DNA from: an uncultured Blautia sp.
Lineage (GTDB): Bacteria; Bacillota; Clostridia; Lachnospirales; Lachnospiraceae
NCBI GenBank assembly: GCA_934426285.1
Contig: CAKRYE010000032.1
Location: 1 to 21,880, forward strand
Direction: 5' to 3'
Length of the DNA: 21,880 nucleotides
Shown piece after piece: positions 8,264-16,219 of the stretch; positions within the stretch are counted from its first letter, which is position 1, and every line of letters begins with the position of its first letter. The position numbers and the translations under genes are program-made. The notes under the pieces are model-generated. The model worked only from the letters and a program-made list of their open reading frames with translations, did not search any database and was not told where the DNA came from.

Positions 8264-8372
8264 CAATAAATCTGCATCATTTGCTTTCTTTTTTTATATA
8301 TATAATTAAAATAATAATTTGCCGGGTTACTGGACACAGTGTAAACAGTAGCTTTGCCACGGAAAATAGAAT

Positions 8373-9062
8373 ATGAAAATTCACAGATTCCTGTTTTGGA
8401 CTATTCCGGTTTTTTCCTGTATTTTTCTGTTGATCTGCCATTTTTATACAACCACTGAAAATTCTCTCAGCCAGACTGCCGGCAGAACATCTGTTACAAA
8501 AGAAGAAGCTCCACGGGTTGCCCTGACCTTTGACGATGGTCCCAATGCCAGATACACGCCACTTCTGCTGGAGGGTTTACGCAAAAGAAACATACATGCC
8601 ACTTTTTTTCTCCTGGGTGAAAATATTCCGGAAAATGAAAAGCTGCTTCTCCGGATGCAGGAGGACGGTCACCTGATTGGCTGCCACACCTGGAGTCATG
8701 TACAGCTGGACAAAATTTCTCCTTCCAACGCCAGCAGAGAAATTCTGAAGACAAACAGCCTGATCTACCATATTACCGGAACCTATCCTACCTGCCTCAG
8801 GCCACCTTACGGAGCCTGGAAAAAGGACCTGGAGCTTCCTGTCACCATGCTCCCTATATTCTGGGATGTGGACACTCTGGACTGGCAAAGTCAGAATCCC
8901 GAAAGCATTCTGGATATTGTGCGCCGAAATGTGCAGGATGGTTCCATCATCCTCATGCATGACAGCTATGACAGTTCTGTGAAAGCAGCACTTGCCATCA
9001 CTGATGAGCTCACAGAAAAAGGGTATGATTTTGTCACTGCTGACCAGCTTCTTGATCCATAA
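8373..9062 (+). CDS. NodB-type polysaccharide deacetylase
   Basis: 229 residues. An N-terminal hydrophobic segment at about 6-25 acts as signal anchor, placing the enzyme outside the membrane. The NodB catalytic domain (about 45-229) has all five motifs of metal-dependent carbohydrate esterase family 4: TFDDGP at 52-57 (base D54, metal D55), HTWSH with metal-ligand H105 and H109, RPPYG at 143-147, DVDTLDW at 165-171 and LMHD at 194-197. It removes N-acetyl groups from peptidoglycan or another cell-surface glycan; members in Firmicutes include PgdA and PdaA types, and the substrate cannot be told here. The ribosome site is weak (GGAAAA, 9-10 bases before the ATG). It is transcribed divergently from the sensor operon, and the next gene has its own promoter. 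Confidence 0.9.
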   Translation: MKIHRFLFWTIPVFSCIFLLICHFYTTTENSLSQTAGRTSVTKEEAPRVALTFDDGPNARYTPLLLEGLRKRNIHATFFLLGENIPENEKLLLRMQEDGHLIGCHTWSHVQLDKISPSNASREILKTNSLIYHITGTYPTCLRPPYGAWKKDLELPVTMLPIFWDVDTLDWQSQNPESILDIVRRNVQDGSIILMHDSYDSSVKAALAITDELTEKGYDFVTADQLLDP

Positions 9063-9068
9063 AAAAAT

Positions 9069-9097
9069 TTGCTTTTTCCAGTGTGATTGGTTATACT
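9069..9097 (+). promoter_or_regulatory. Promoter for the yesL-rarA gene run
   Basis: TTGCTT (9069-9074), 17 bases, then TATACT (9092-9097, 5/6 match). It lies just after the deacetylase stop codon and 45 bases before the YesL-like ATG, so the following genes can be expressed independently of the deacetylase. Confidence 0.6.
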
Positions 9098-9142
9098 TAT
9101 AGGTAAACCCAATACAAACTTTTTATATGAGGAGTTATTAAA

Positions 9143-9844
9143 ATGGATAAACTTTTTAATATGGACAACAAATTTTTCAATTTTATGGGAAGGGCTGCAG
9201 ATCTGTTTATGCTGAATATTGTTTTTATCATCTGCTGTCTCCCGGTAGTTACTATCGGAGCTTCCCTGACAGCCCTTCACTATGTTACCCTGAAGATGGC
9301 ACGAAATGAGGAATCCTACATTATCAGAAGCTTCTTCAAGTCCTTTAAGCAGAACTTCAAACAGGCAACCATTATCAACCTTATCATGCTCCTTATAGCC
9401 GGAGTATTATATTTTGATACAAATATTGTCAGACAGATGGGTGGTTCCATGTCCAAAGTATTATATATCATCTTTATCGCTTTAGGCATTGTTTATCTGG
9501 CAGTATTCCTGTATATTTATCCGGTACTGGCAAAGTTCTACAATTCTGTAAAAAATACTTTCCGGAATGCTTTTTTGATGTCTATCATGCATCTGCCCTA
9601 CACCATCCTTATGGCTCTGATCACCATTGCACCTGCTGCCATTTTCTTTATTCCGGACTTCCGGGTACAGTCCGTGGTCATTTTGCTTTTTGTATTGCTG
9701 GGCTTTGCTCTGCTTGCTTTTATCAACGGGCATTTCCTGGTAAAGATTTTTGATAATTATATCATTCCCGAAAAGGATGAAATCTCAGAAGAAGGTTCTG
9801 AGGAGACTCCTGAGGATACTTCCCGGAATACACCGGCTGTATGA
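9143..9844 (+). CDS. YesL family (DUF624) membrane protein
   Basis: 233-residue integral membrane protein. Family marks are the N-terminus with FMGRAADLFMLNIVFIICCLPVVTIG, the usual DUF624 opening, then GASLTALHYVTLKMARNEE. About five hydrophobic segments are visible (about 20-42, 75-93, 105-130, 145-170 and 175-203), and the last 25 residues are acidic and hydrophilic. YesL proteins are often encoded beside YesM/YesN and sugar or pectin transporters, which fits the neighbourhood although this copy is on the other strand. The molecular role is not established. A GAGGAG site lies 8 bases before the ATG. The stop overlaps the next start (ATGA). Confidence 0.85.
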   Translation: MDKLFNMDNKFFNFMGRAADLFMLNIVFIICCLPVVTIGASLTALHYVTLKMARNEESYIIRSFFKSFKQNFKQATIINLIMLLIAGVLYFDTNIVRQMGGSMSKVLYIIFIALGIVYLAVFLYIYPVLAKFYNSVKNTFRNAFLMSIMHLPYTILMALITIAPAAIFFIPDFRVQSVVILLFVLLGFALLAFINGHFLVKIFDNYIIPEKDEISEEGSEETPEDTSRNTPAV

Positions 9845-10776
9845 TGAAATGGGGAGAAAAGCCCTACCACTCTCTGGACTATATGCTCAGGGAACGGTTC
9901 GGAGAAAAAGTTTATAAAGTAACACTAAACGGTGGGATGTCCTGTCCCAACCGGGACGGAAAGCTTGGAACCAGAGGCTGCATTTTCTGCAGTGCAGGAG
10001 GAAGCGGAGATTTTGCCGCAGACAGCAGTCTGTCCATCACCGAGCAGATTGACAGACAGATTTCCATCCTTTCGGCCAAAAGACCCATACATAAATATAT
10101 CGCCTATTTCCAGGCATTTACCAATACCTATGCTCCTGTGGAATATCTGGAGAAAATATTTACAGAAGCCCTGGCCCATCCGGGCATCGTGGCATTGTCC
10201 ATAGGCACCAGGCCTGACTGCCTTGGAGAAGATGTGACAGCACTTCTCTCCAGGCTGAACCGACAGAAGCCTGTGTGGGTAGAACTGGGACTACAGACTA
10301 TTCATGAAAAAACTGCCGTCTACATCCGCAGGGGCTATCCCCTGTCCTGCTTTGAGGACGCAGTCAGACGCTTACGCAGGGAGGACATAGAAGTAATCGT
10401 TCACACCATTCTCGGTCTTCCCGGAGAAAGTCCCCAGGATATTCTGAACACTATGGAGTATCTAAATCACCAGGACATCCAGGGAATCAAGCTGCAGCTG
10501 CTCCATGTACTTCGGGGAACTGATCTGGCCTCTGATTATGAAAAAGGCCTGTTTTCCACTTATGAACGGGACGAATATATTTCTCTGGTGATCAGCTGTC
10601 TGGAACACCTCAGGCCGGATATGGTGATCCACAGAATCACCGGTGACGGTCCCAAAGATCTCCTCATAGCCCCATTGTGGGCCAGCAGGAAGCGGGAGGT
10701 ACTGAATCTTTTACACCACCAGATGAAAGAAAGCCATAATTATCAGGGCAGACAAACAAAATGGCAGATCAATTGA
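9841..10776 (+). CDS. Radical SAM protein, TIGR01212 (YtqA-like) family
   Basis: 311 residues. The iron-sulfur motif is C35-X11-C47-X2-C50 within CPNRDG and GCIFCSAGGSGDFA, typical of the TIGR01212 family and unlike the common CX3CX2C. The SAM-domain pieces ALSIGTRPDCL, VELGLQT, IHEKTAVYIRRGY and VHTILGLPGE follow, as in Elp3/HemN-related radical SAM proteins. The start overlaps the YesL stop by 4 bases; a second ATG immediately follows, so the start is ambiguous by one residue. It is translationally coupled to its upstream gene, and DUF4364 follows after 16 bases. The biochemical reaction of this family is not known to me, although the family assignment is secure. Confidence 0.9.
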   Translation: MMKWGEKPYHSLDYMLRERFGEKVYKVTLNGGMSCPNRDGKLGTRGCIFCSAGGSGDFAADSSLSITEQIDRQISILSAKRPIHKYIAYFQAFTNTYAPVEYLEKIFTEALAHPGIVALSIGTRPDCLGEDVTALLSRLNRQKPVWVELGLQTIHEKTAVYIRRGYPLSCFEDAVRRLRREDIEVIVHTILGLPGESPQDILNTMEYLNHQDIQGIKLQLLHVLRGTDLASDYEKGLFSTYERDEYISLVISCLEHLRPDMVIHRITGDGPKDLLIAPLWASRKREVLNLLHHQMKESHNYQGRQTKWQIN

Positions 10777-10792
10777 AAGGGAGGGATTCCAA

Positions 10793-11305
10793 TTGGCAAC
10801 ACCTTATACTATTTATAAACTCATCGTATTGTACATGCTTCAGAACGCAGATGATACACTGACTAATTCCCAGATTTCTGAATTTATCCTTGATCGTGGA
10901 TACACCAATTATTTTCATCTCCAGCAGGCTCTTTCGGAGCTTGTAGAAGCAGAGCTTGTAAATAAGGATACCCGCTCCAACACCTCACATTACCGGGTTA
11001 CAGAAGACGGACGCAAGACCCTCTCCTTCTTCCAGCAGGATCTGTCTTCCGAAATCAAGCAGGAAGTAAAGGAATATCTGAACTCTGCAGGATTTAAGGC
11101 AGAGGACAGGATTGTCACTTCTGCTGATTACTATATTACCAAACAGGGAGATTATTCTGTGCGATGTCAGCTTATAGAGAAAGGGAATTCTCTCATTGAC
11201 CTGAACATTGCTGCCCCTAATCTGGAAGCTGCCAAATCCATGTGCCAGAAATGGCCTGCCCACAGCCAGGAAATATACGGTAAAATAATGGAGGAGCTTT
11301 TATAG
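10793..11305 (+). CDS. DUF4364 family protein
   Basis: 170 residues, cytoplasmic. The N-terminal 80 residues look like a winged helix: IYKLIVLYMLQNADDTLTNSQISEFILDRGYTNYFHLQQALSELVEAELV, then HYRVTEDGRKTLSFF. This is the DUF4364 signature common in Clostridia. The C-terminal half is alpha/beta with no known function. The start is TTG: GGGAGGG stands 7 bases before it and no ATG is in frame nearby. It sits between the radical SAM gene and rarA with short gaps, so it is probably part of one transcript. It may be a DNA-binding regulator, but no target is visible. Confidence 0.85.
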   Translation: MATPYTIYKLIVLYMLQNADDTLTNSQISEFILDRGYTNYFHLQQALSELVEAELVNKDTRSNTSHYRVTEDGRKTLSFFQQDLSSEIKQEVKEYLNSAGFKAEDRIVTSADYYITKQGDYSVRCQLIEKGNSLIDLNIAAPNLEAAKSMCQKWPAHSQEIYGKIMEELL

Positions 11306-11345
11306 CTCACACATTTTCTTTATTATATGATTATGGAGAAATACT

Positions 11346-12665
11346 ATGGATTTATTTGAATATGCAAAATCAAAAACCCTTGACCGCGAATCCCCATTAG
11401 CATCCAGACTGCGCCCTGCTACTCTGGACGAAGTAGTCGGCCAGCAGCATATCATTGGAAAGGATACCTTATTATACAGAGCTATCAAAGCAGACAAACT
11501 GACCTCTGTTATCTTCTACGGTCCTCCAGGAACAGGAAAAACCACTCTGGCAAAGGTTATTGCCAACACCACAAGCGCAGAATTTACCCAGATCAATGCC
11601 ACTGTAGCTGGAAAAAAAGATATGGAAGCCGTAGTAAAAGAAGCCCAGCAAAATCTGGGCATGTACGGAAAGAAAACCATCCTCTTCATCGATGAGATCC
11701 ACCGCTTCAATAAAGGACAGCAGGACTATCTCCTTCCTTTCGTGGAAGACGGAACTATTATTCTCATCGGCGCTACAACTGAGAATCCTTATTTTGAAGT
11801 CAATGCCGCTTTGATCTCCCGTTCCATCATCTTTGAGCTGAAATCCCTTGAAATCTCCGAAGTCAAAGAACTCATCCTTAGGGCAGTCAATGACAAGACA
11901 AAAGGAATGGGAAACTACAAAGCCCAAATAGATACTGATGCCTTGGACTTCCTTGCAGACATGGCCGGAGGGGATGCAAGAAATGCCCTCAACGCCATCG
12001 AGCTTGGCATCCTTACCACTCCCAGAAGCGAGGACGGATTCATCCATATCACCCTTGATGTGGCATCCCAGTGCATCCAGAAACGGGTCGTACGCTACGA
12101 CAAAAACGGAGACAACCACTACGACATCATCTCCGCCTTTATCAAAAGTATGCGAGGCTCCGACCCTGACGCAGCAGTCTACTACCTGGCCAAAATGCTC
12201 TATGCCGGAGAAGACGTTAAATTCATTGCCCGCAGGATTATGATCCTGGCCTCCGAAGACATCGGAAATGCAGATCCTCAGGCCCTCTGCGTAGCCGTCG
12301 CAGCAGCCCAGGCAGTAGAACGGGTAGGAATGCCTGAATCCCAGATCATTCTTTCCCAGGCAGTCACCTACATGGCCTGCGCTCCCAAAAGCAACTCCGC
12401 AGTCAACGCCATCTTCGCAGCCATGGACTCCGTCAAACGCACCAAAACCACAGTCCCTGCCCACCTCCAGGACGCCCACTACGGCGGCCACGAAAAACTC
12501 GGCCACGGCATCGGCTACAAATACGCCCACGACTACCCCAACCACTACGTAGACCAGCAATACCTCCCCAATGAAATTGCAAACGAACACTTCTACGAAC
12601 TAAGCGACATAGGCTACGAAAAAACCCTAAAAGAATACCAACAAAAAATCAAATCCCATTCATGA
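11346..12665 (+). CDS. rarA: Replication-associated recombination protein RarA (MgsA) AAA+ ATPase
   Basis: 439 residues, the usual family length. AAA+ core: Walker A GPPGTGKT at 59-66, Walker B LFIDEIHR at 113-120, sensor 1 in IGATTENPYFEVN at about 141-153 and arginine finger in SRS near 159. The C-terminal MgsA tetramerisation region includes DAAVYYLAKMLYAGED, GHEKLGHGIGYKYAHDYPNHYV and the end YLPNE. RarA acts at stalled replication forks with SSB and the replisome. The ribosome site is GGAGA before the ATG, after a 40-base gap from DUF4364. From about 12,090 onward nearly every His, Tyr, Asn, Asp and Phe codon ends in C and the coding strand is poor in G, unlike the first third of the gene. 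The reading frame stays intact, so it appears functional. Confidence 0.96.
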   Translation: MDLFEYAKSKTLDRESPLASRLRPATLDEVVGQQHIIGKDTLLYRAIKADKLTSVIFYGPPGTGKTTLAKVIANTTSAEFTQINATVAGKKDMEAVVKEAQQNLGMYGKKTILFIDEIHRFNKGQQDYLLPFVEDGTIILIGATTENPYFEVNAALISRSIIFELKSLEISEVKELILRAVNDKTKGMGNYKAQIDTDALDFLADMAGGDARNALNAIELGILTTPRSEDGFIHITLDVASQCIQKRVVRYDKNGDNHYDIISAFIKSMRGSDPDAAVYYLAKMLYAGEDVKFIARRIMILASEDIGNADPQALCVAVAAAQAVERVGMPESQIILSQAVTYMACAPKSNSAVNAIFAAMDSVKRTKTTVPAHLQDAHYGGHEKLGHGIGYKYAHDYPNHYVDQQYLPNEIANEHFYELSDIGYEKTLKEYQQKIKSHS

Positions 12666-12684
12666 TTTACCCTGCGCCTTCCGT

Positions 12685-12923
12685 ATAAAGTAAAACAGCC
12701 GAGCAATCAGAATTACTTTTCTGTGCATTTGCAGGCGTCTTAGTAAATCTTAGTATAAAAAAAGCTGCGTTGTTCATAAAAAATCCAACTGTCTGAGCCG
12801 TAAGGCGAGTTTTGGATTTTTTATGAACGCATTTAGCAGCTTTTTTTATACCTAGATTTACTTAGACACCGAAACCGCACAGAAAAGTAACTCTGATTGC
12901 TCGGCGTCCCCCATTTACTTTAT
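12685..12923. repeat. 239-bp imperfect palindrome between convergent genes
   Basis: Two arms of about 100 bases pair almost end to end. From outside inward: ATAAAGTAAA/TTTACTTTAT at the tips; CCGAGCAATCAG with CTGATTGCTCGG extending to TTCTGTGC/GCACAGAA with one mismatch; a less perfect AGTAAATCT segment; a perfect 16-bp GTATAAAAAAAGCTGC (12753-12768) with 12836-12851; and a perfect 17-bp stem 12772-12788 with 12812-12828, around a loop of 23 bases that itself contains GCCGTAAGGC. It starts 19 bases after the rarA stop and ends one base before the stop of the opposite gene. It could act as a two-way terminator, but it is far longer than one. It resembles a non-autonomous (MITE-like) or other dispersed repeat. 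I found no convincing target-site duplication or encoded protein. Confidence 0.85.
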
Positions 12924-12924
12924 C

Positions 12925-13551
12925 TTACTTCCCTATTCCCATCACTTCCATCTGTGCCAGAATAGCCTCCACACACTTCTCAAATCCCAGCTTCCCGGCA
13001 TTCAGACACAGATCATAATTCGTGGCGTCACTCCAGTCCCCACCTGCGAATCTCCTGTAATACTCCTGTTTCCGCTTATCATCCTTACGCAGAAACTTCT
13101 CAATTTCCTCATCACCGCCGCTGATCTTTCCTCTGGATTTTTCTACACGGAAATCCCAGGGGGCATGAACAAACACCCGAAGAGTATTAGGCCTGTCCTT
13201 AAACACATAATTTACACACCGGCCAACGATTACGCATGACTCCTTATCAGCCAGATCTGTTACAACCTTTGCCTGATAATTAAACAGATTTTCATCTGAA
13301 ATAAATCCCTTATCTGTAGGCGGGATCAAATCCCCCTTATACAGACCAGTCTTATTAAACAGAGAAGGCTTCACGCTCATACCGCCCTCTACCTGTCCAA
13401 AGAGCTTTACATCAATGCCACTCTCATCAGATGCCATCTGAATGATCTGCTTGTCATAAAAAGGCACTGCCAGCTTCTCTGCCAGCATTTTTCCAACAGT
13501 ACGTCCGCCACTTCCATACTGCCTTGCAATGGTAATTGCAAAATTTTCCAT
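12925..13551 (-). CDS. Cytidylate kinase-like family protein
   Basis: 208 residues matching the Cytidylate_kin_2 family common in Clostridia. The N-terminus FAITIARQYGSGGRTVGKMLAEKLAVPFYDKQII holds a P-loop-like GSGGRTVG at 13-20; then SCVIVGRCVNYVF (about 105-117), the LRVFVHAPWDFRVEK segment and a lysine/arginine-rich lid around KDDKRKQEYYRRF. It is not the housekeeping Cmk; proteins of this family lack a proven substrate and are presumed nucleotide-binding kinases. An AGGAGGGG site lies before the ATG. It follows livF after 103 bases in the same direction, but a good promoter and repeats in that gap suggest separate control. Its stop codon touches the 239-bp palindrome. Confidence 0.88.
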   Translation of the reverse strand: MENFAITIARQYGSGGRTVGKMLAEKLAVPFYDKQIIQMASDESGIDVKLFGQVEGGMSVKPSLFNKTGLYKGDLIPPTDKGFISDENLFNYQAKVVTDLADKESCVIVGRCVNYVFKDRPNTLRVFVHAPWDFRVEKSRGKISGGDEEIEKFLRKDDKRKQEYYRRFAGGDWSDATNYDLCLNAGKLGFEKCVEAILAQMEVMGIGK

Positions 13552-13577
13552 AAAAACCCCTCCTGTTCCATTCTATT

Positions 13578-13607
13578 ATTATATGGATATTCATGATCCA
13601 TTTGTAA
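13578..13607 (-). promoter_or_regulatory. Promoter of the cytidylate kinase-like gene
   Basis: On the minus strand, TTACAA (13602-13607), 18 bases, then TATAAT (13578-13583). The -10 lies 26 bases before the start codon, giving a leader of roughly 18 bases that holds the GGAGGGG site. The promoter overlaps the palindromic repeats described separately. Confidence 0.6.
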
Positions 13608-13638
13608 CCGAATATTCAAGCGGATATTCGCAATCCGC
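13583..13638. repeat. Two matching palindromes and three GRATATTC repeats over a promoter
   Basis: 13583-13601 is ATGGAT-N7-ATCCAT and 13620-13638 is GCGGAT-N7-ATCCGC: same spacing and core, with the outer two base pairs changed on both sides so the symmetry is kept. On the plus strand G[GA]ATATTC occurs three times in the same orientation (13585, 13610, 13622); the middle copy is itself the palindrome GAATATTC. The set covers the -35 and spacer of the promoter, so a repressor or activator site is plausible. Confidence 0.55.
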
Positions 13639-13653
13639 TTCGCTACCTGCTCA

Positions 13654-14364
13654 TTACTCTCCCAGATAAGCCTTCTGCACAGACTCATTGTTCAACAGGT
13701 CACTGGCTTTTCCCTCCAGAGTAATACTGCCTGTTTCCAGTACATAAGCTCTGTCAGCAATAGACAATGCCTTTTTCGCATTCTGCTCTACCAGCAGGAC
13801 GGTAGTCCCACTGTCACTTACCTCTTTGATAATATTAAAGATTTCATTTACAAAAATGGGGGAAAGTCCCATAGATGGCTCATCCATAAGAATAATCCTT
13901 GGTTTGCTCATCAGTGCCCGTCCCATGGCAAGCATCTGCTGTTCACCACCTGAAAGAGTCCCGGCTCTCTGACCTTTACGTTCTTCCAGCCTTGGGAATC
14001 TTTTGTACACACTTTTCAGACTGTCCTCAATTTCCGCCTTATTTTTTCTGGTATAGGCGCCCATAAGCAGATTCTCATATACACTCATATCTGCAAACAC
14101 ACGACGTCCCTCCGGAACGTGGGCCATTCCCATCTCTACGATCTTATGGGCAGGTGTTCTGGTCAGATCCTTACCTTCAAATACAATACTTCCGGATTTT
14201 GGGGAAAGAATTCCTGTGAGAGTCTGCAGAGTAGTGGTCTTGCCGGCACCATTGGCACCGATCAGTGCAATAACCTCACCCTGGTTAACCTCAAAAGAAA
14301 TCCCCTTCAATGCCTGGATCACACCATAATACACCTGGAGATCCTTTACTTCCAACATTGCCAT
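13654..14364 (-). CDS. livF: Branched-chain amino acid ABC transporter ATP-binding protein LivF
   Basis: 236-residue ABC ATPase, normal LivF length. Walker A GANGAGKT at 36-43, signature TLSGGEQQMLAMGRAL at about 137-152, Walker B IILMDEPSMGLSP and the switch region LLVEQNAKKAL with Gln-Asn after VE, as usual in LivF. It pairs with LivG on the cytoplasmic side of the LivHM permease for uptake of leucine, isoleucine and valine. AGGAGG lies 9 bases before the ATG and the gene begins 13 bases after the livG stop. It is the last transport gene of the operon. Specificity is by family; related systems carry other amino acids or amides. Confidence 0.94.
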   Translation of the reverse strand: MAMLEVKDLQVYYGVIQALKGISFEVNQGEVIALIGANGAGKTTTLQTLTGILSPKSGSIVFEGKDLTRTPAHKIVEMGMAHVPEGRRVFADMSVYENLLMGAYTRKNKAEIEDSLKSVYKRFPRLEERKGQRAGTLSGGEQQMLAMGRALMSKPRIILMDEPSMGLSPIFVNEIFNIIKEVSDSGTTVLLVEQNAKKALSIADRAYVLETGSITLEGKASDLLNNESVQKAYLGE

Positions 14365-14377
14365 TGATTTGTTCCTC

Positions 14378-15136
14378 CTATTCTCCCAGATATGCAGTGA
14401 TAACCGCAGGATCCTTCAGCACTGCAGCAGTCTCGCCCTGGGTCAGAACCTGACCAAAGTTCAGGACTGTCAGCTTCTCACAGATACCGCCAACCAGTTT
14501 CATATCATGCTCAATGAGAAGAATCGTCATATCAAAATGCTCACGCACAAAACGGATGGTATCCATCAGTTCCTGGGTTTCATTGGGGTTCATACCTGCA
14601 GCCGGCTCATCCAGAAGCAAAAGCTTAGGATCTGTAGCCAGTGCCCTGGCAATCTCCAGCTTACGCTGCTTACCATAAGGCAGATTACCGGCCAGGGTCT
14701 CTGCTTCCCTGTCCAGATCAAAAACCTTCAGGATTTCCATGGCACGTTCATTCATTTCCTTCTCTACCTTATAATATTTCGGCAGTCTCAGAATACCGGT
14801 AAGAGTAGGGTATGTATGATGATTATGAAGCCCTACTTTAACATTATCCAGCACAGAAAGCTCTTTGAAAAGACGGATGTTCTGGAAAGTCCGGGCAATT
14901 CCTGCCTTATTGATCTCAATGGTGCTTTTTCCGGTAATGTCCTCGCCATCCAGACGGATAATTCCCTCCGTTGGTTTGTATACACCTGTAAGGAGGTTAA
15001 ATACGGTAGTCTTTCCTGCACCGTTAGGTCCGATCAGACCATAGAGCTGACCTTTTTCAATGGTCATATTAAATCCGTCTACTGCGCGGAGACCGCCAAA
15101 CTGAATAGACAGATGATTTACTTCCAGCATTGCCAT
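14378..15136 (-). CDS. livG: Branched-chain amino acid ABC transporter ATP-binding protein LivG
   Basis: 252-residue ABC ATPase. Walker A GPNGAGKT at 36-43, Q-loop in ARTFQNIRLF at 81-90, signature LPYGKQRKLEIARAL at 152-166 (LivG-type, GKQR replacing GGQ), Walker B LLLLDEPAAGMNP at 172-184 and switch histidine in LLIEHDM. The C-terminus ending ITAYLGE is typical. The ATG is 2 bases after the livM stop, with GGAGG 10 bases upstream inside livM, so it is translationally coupled. It works with LivF on LivHM. Confidence 0.95.
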   Translation of the reverse strand: MAMLEVNHLSIQFGGLRAVDGFNMTIEKGQLYGLIGPNGAGKTTVFNLLTGVYKPTEGIIRLDGEDITGKSTIEINKAGIARTFQNIRLFKELSVLDNVKVGLHNHHTYPTLTGILRLPKYYKVEKEMNERAMEILKVFDLDREAETLAGNLPYGKQRKLEIARALATDPKLLLLDEPAAGMNPNETQELMDTIRFVREHFDMTILLIEHDMKLVGGICEKLTVLNFGQVLTQGETAAVLKDPAVITAYLGE

Positions 15137-15138
15137 GA

Positions 15139-16209
15139 TCAGGCCACCTCCCTTTTATTTTTTGATCCACGAACCTTCTCCATCACTCTTGCTCTCCAGT
15201 TTCTGGCAGCAGGTGCCCAGTTAAAGAGCATCATAGCGATCAGTACGATGGCATAGATCAGCATACGATAATTTGCAAAGCCACGGAGAAGCTCCGGTAA
15301 AGCATACAGAATAATCGTTGCAATAATAGAGCCACGGATATTTCCGATTCCACCCAGAACTACATAAACCAGAACCAGAATGGACATATTATAATCAAAT
15401 ACAGAAACCTTCAGCAGGGAAAGGTTGTGGGCATAGAGAACACCTGCCACACCTGCCAGGGCTGCGGAAATAGTGAAAGCCAGTAATTTATATTTGGTAA
15501 TATTGATTCCCACAGACTCTGCTGCAATACGGTTATCCCTGGTTGACATAATAGCACGGCCGCTTCTGGAGTTCACCAGATTCTGCACGATAAATAAAGT
15601 GATCAGAAGCAGGATCACACCGATAATAAAGAAGGAACTCTTAATATCCTTGTAAAGTGCACCTGTACCGGAAATTCCCAATGCACCCTTGAGAATCTGC
15701 TTTCCGCCAGCCTCCAGATGAAGTCCTGCTGAGCTTGTTGCCACATGAAGTCCATTGTCATCAACTCCTATATACAGGACATTGATCAGATTCTTGATGA
15801 TCTCACCAAAAGCCAGAGTTACGATAGCCAGATAGTCACCGCGGAGACGGAGTACCGGAATACCAATAATCAGACCAAATACAGCTGCCACAGCTGCACC
15901 TACCAGGATTGCCAGGATAAATCTGGGAACCTGGGGAATATCTGACATTGCATGGGAAAATAAAGCACTGGAAAAGGCGCCCACGCACATAAATCCTGCA
16001 TGTCCCAGACTCAACTCTCCGGAAAATCCTACCACAAGGTTCAGAGAAACCGCTGCAATCGTATAGACACAAATGGGAACCAGAAGTCCTGTGAGAAGTC
16101 TGGACAGGTTGCCTGTAGAACTCAAAACCTGTACGATCACAAATAACAGGATTACGATTCCATAATTGATCATATTATTCTGTGTTGTTTTGTTTTTTAC
16201 TTTTTTCAT
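15139..16209 (-). CDS. livM: Branched-chain amino acid ABC transporter permease LivM
   Basis: 356 residues from the ATG at 16207-16209, which has AAGGTGG five bases before it; a GTG three codons upstream is open but lacks a spaced ribosome site. It is a multi-spanning membrane protein with about nine hydrophobic segments. The conserved permease stretches are NLVVGFSGELSLGHAGFMCVGAFSSA, the cytoplasmic coupling region GIPVLRLRGDYLAIVTLAFGEI and RAIMSTRDNRIAAESVGIN, and GGIGNIRGSIIATI. The C-terminus is basic. It forms the transmembrane channel with LivH and is encoded immediately after it. Confidence 0.94.
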   Translation of the reverse strand: MKKVKNKTTQNNMINYGIVILLFVIVQVLSSTGNLSRLLTGLLVPICVYTIAAVSLNLVVGFSGELSLGHAGFMCVGAFSSALFSHAMSDIPQVPRFILAILVGAAVAAVFGLIIGIPVLRLRGDYLAIVTLAFGEIIKNLINVLYIGVDDNGLHVATSSAGLHLEAGGKQILKGALGISGTGALYKDIKSSFFIIGVILLLITLFIVQNLVNSRSGRAIMSTRDNRIAAESVGINITKYKLLAFTISAALAGVAGVLYAHNLSLLKVSVFDYNMSILVLVYVVLGGIGNIRGSIIATIILYALPELLRGFANYRMLIYAIVLIAMMLFNWAPAARNWRARVMEKVRGSKNKREVA

Positions 16210-16219
16210 ACCGTCCACC

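Noticed and set aside
8319..8347. Promoter for the deacetylase gene (TTGCCG, 17 bases, TAAACA)
   Set aside because: Only 3/6 matches in each box; too weak to list as a feature.
11472..12590. 372-codon open frame antisense to rarA
   Set aside because: It lies entirely opposite a textbook RarA; the protein is Val/Gly/Cys-rich low-complexity and exists because of the C-rich codon bias. No ribosome site or family features.
12685..12923. Insertion sequence remnant with transposase
   Set aside because: No protein-coding frame inside and no clear flanking duplication; the arms match each other and leave no room for a gene.
14369..15256. 295-codon plus-strand frame opposite livG
   Set aside because: Shadow of the LivG and LivM genes, with no recognisable domain and no ribosome site.
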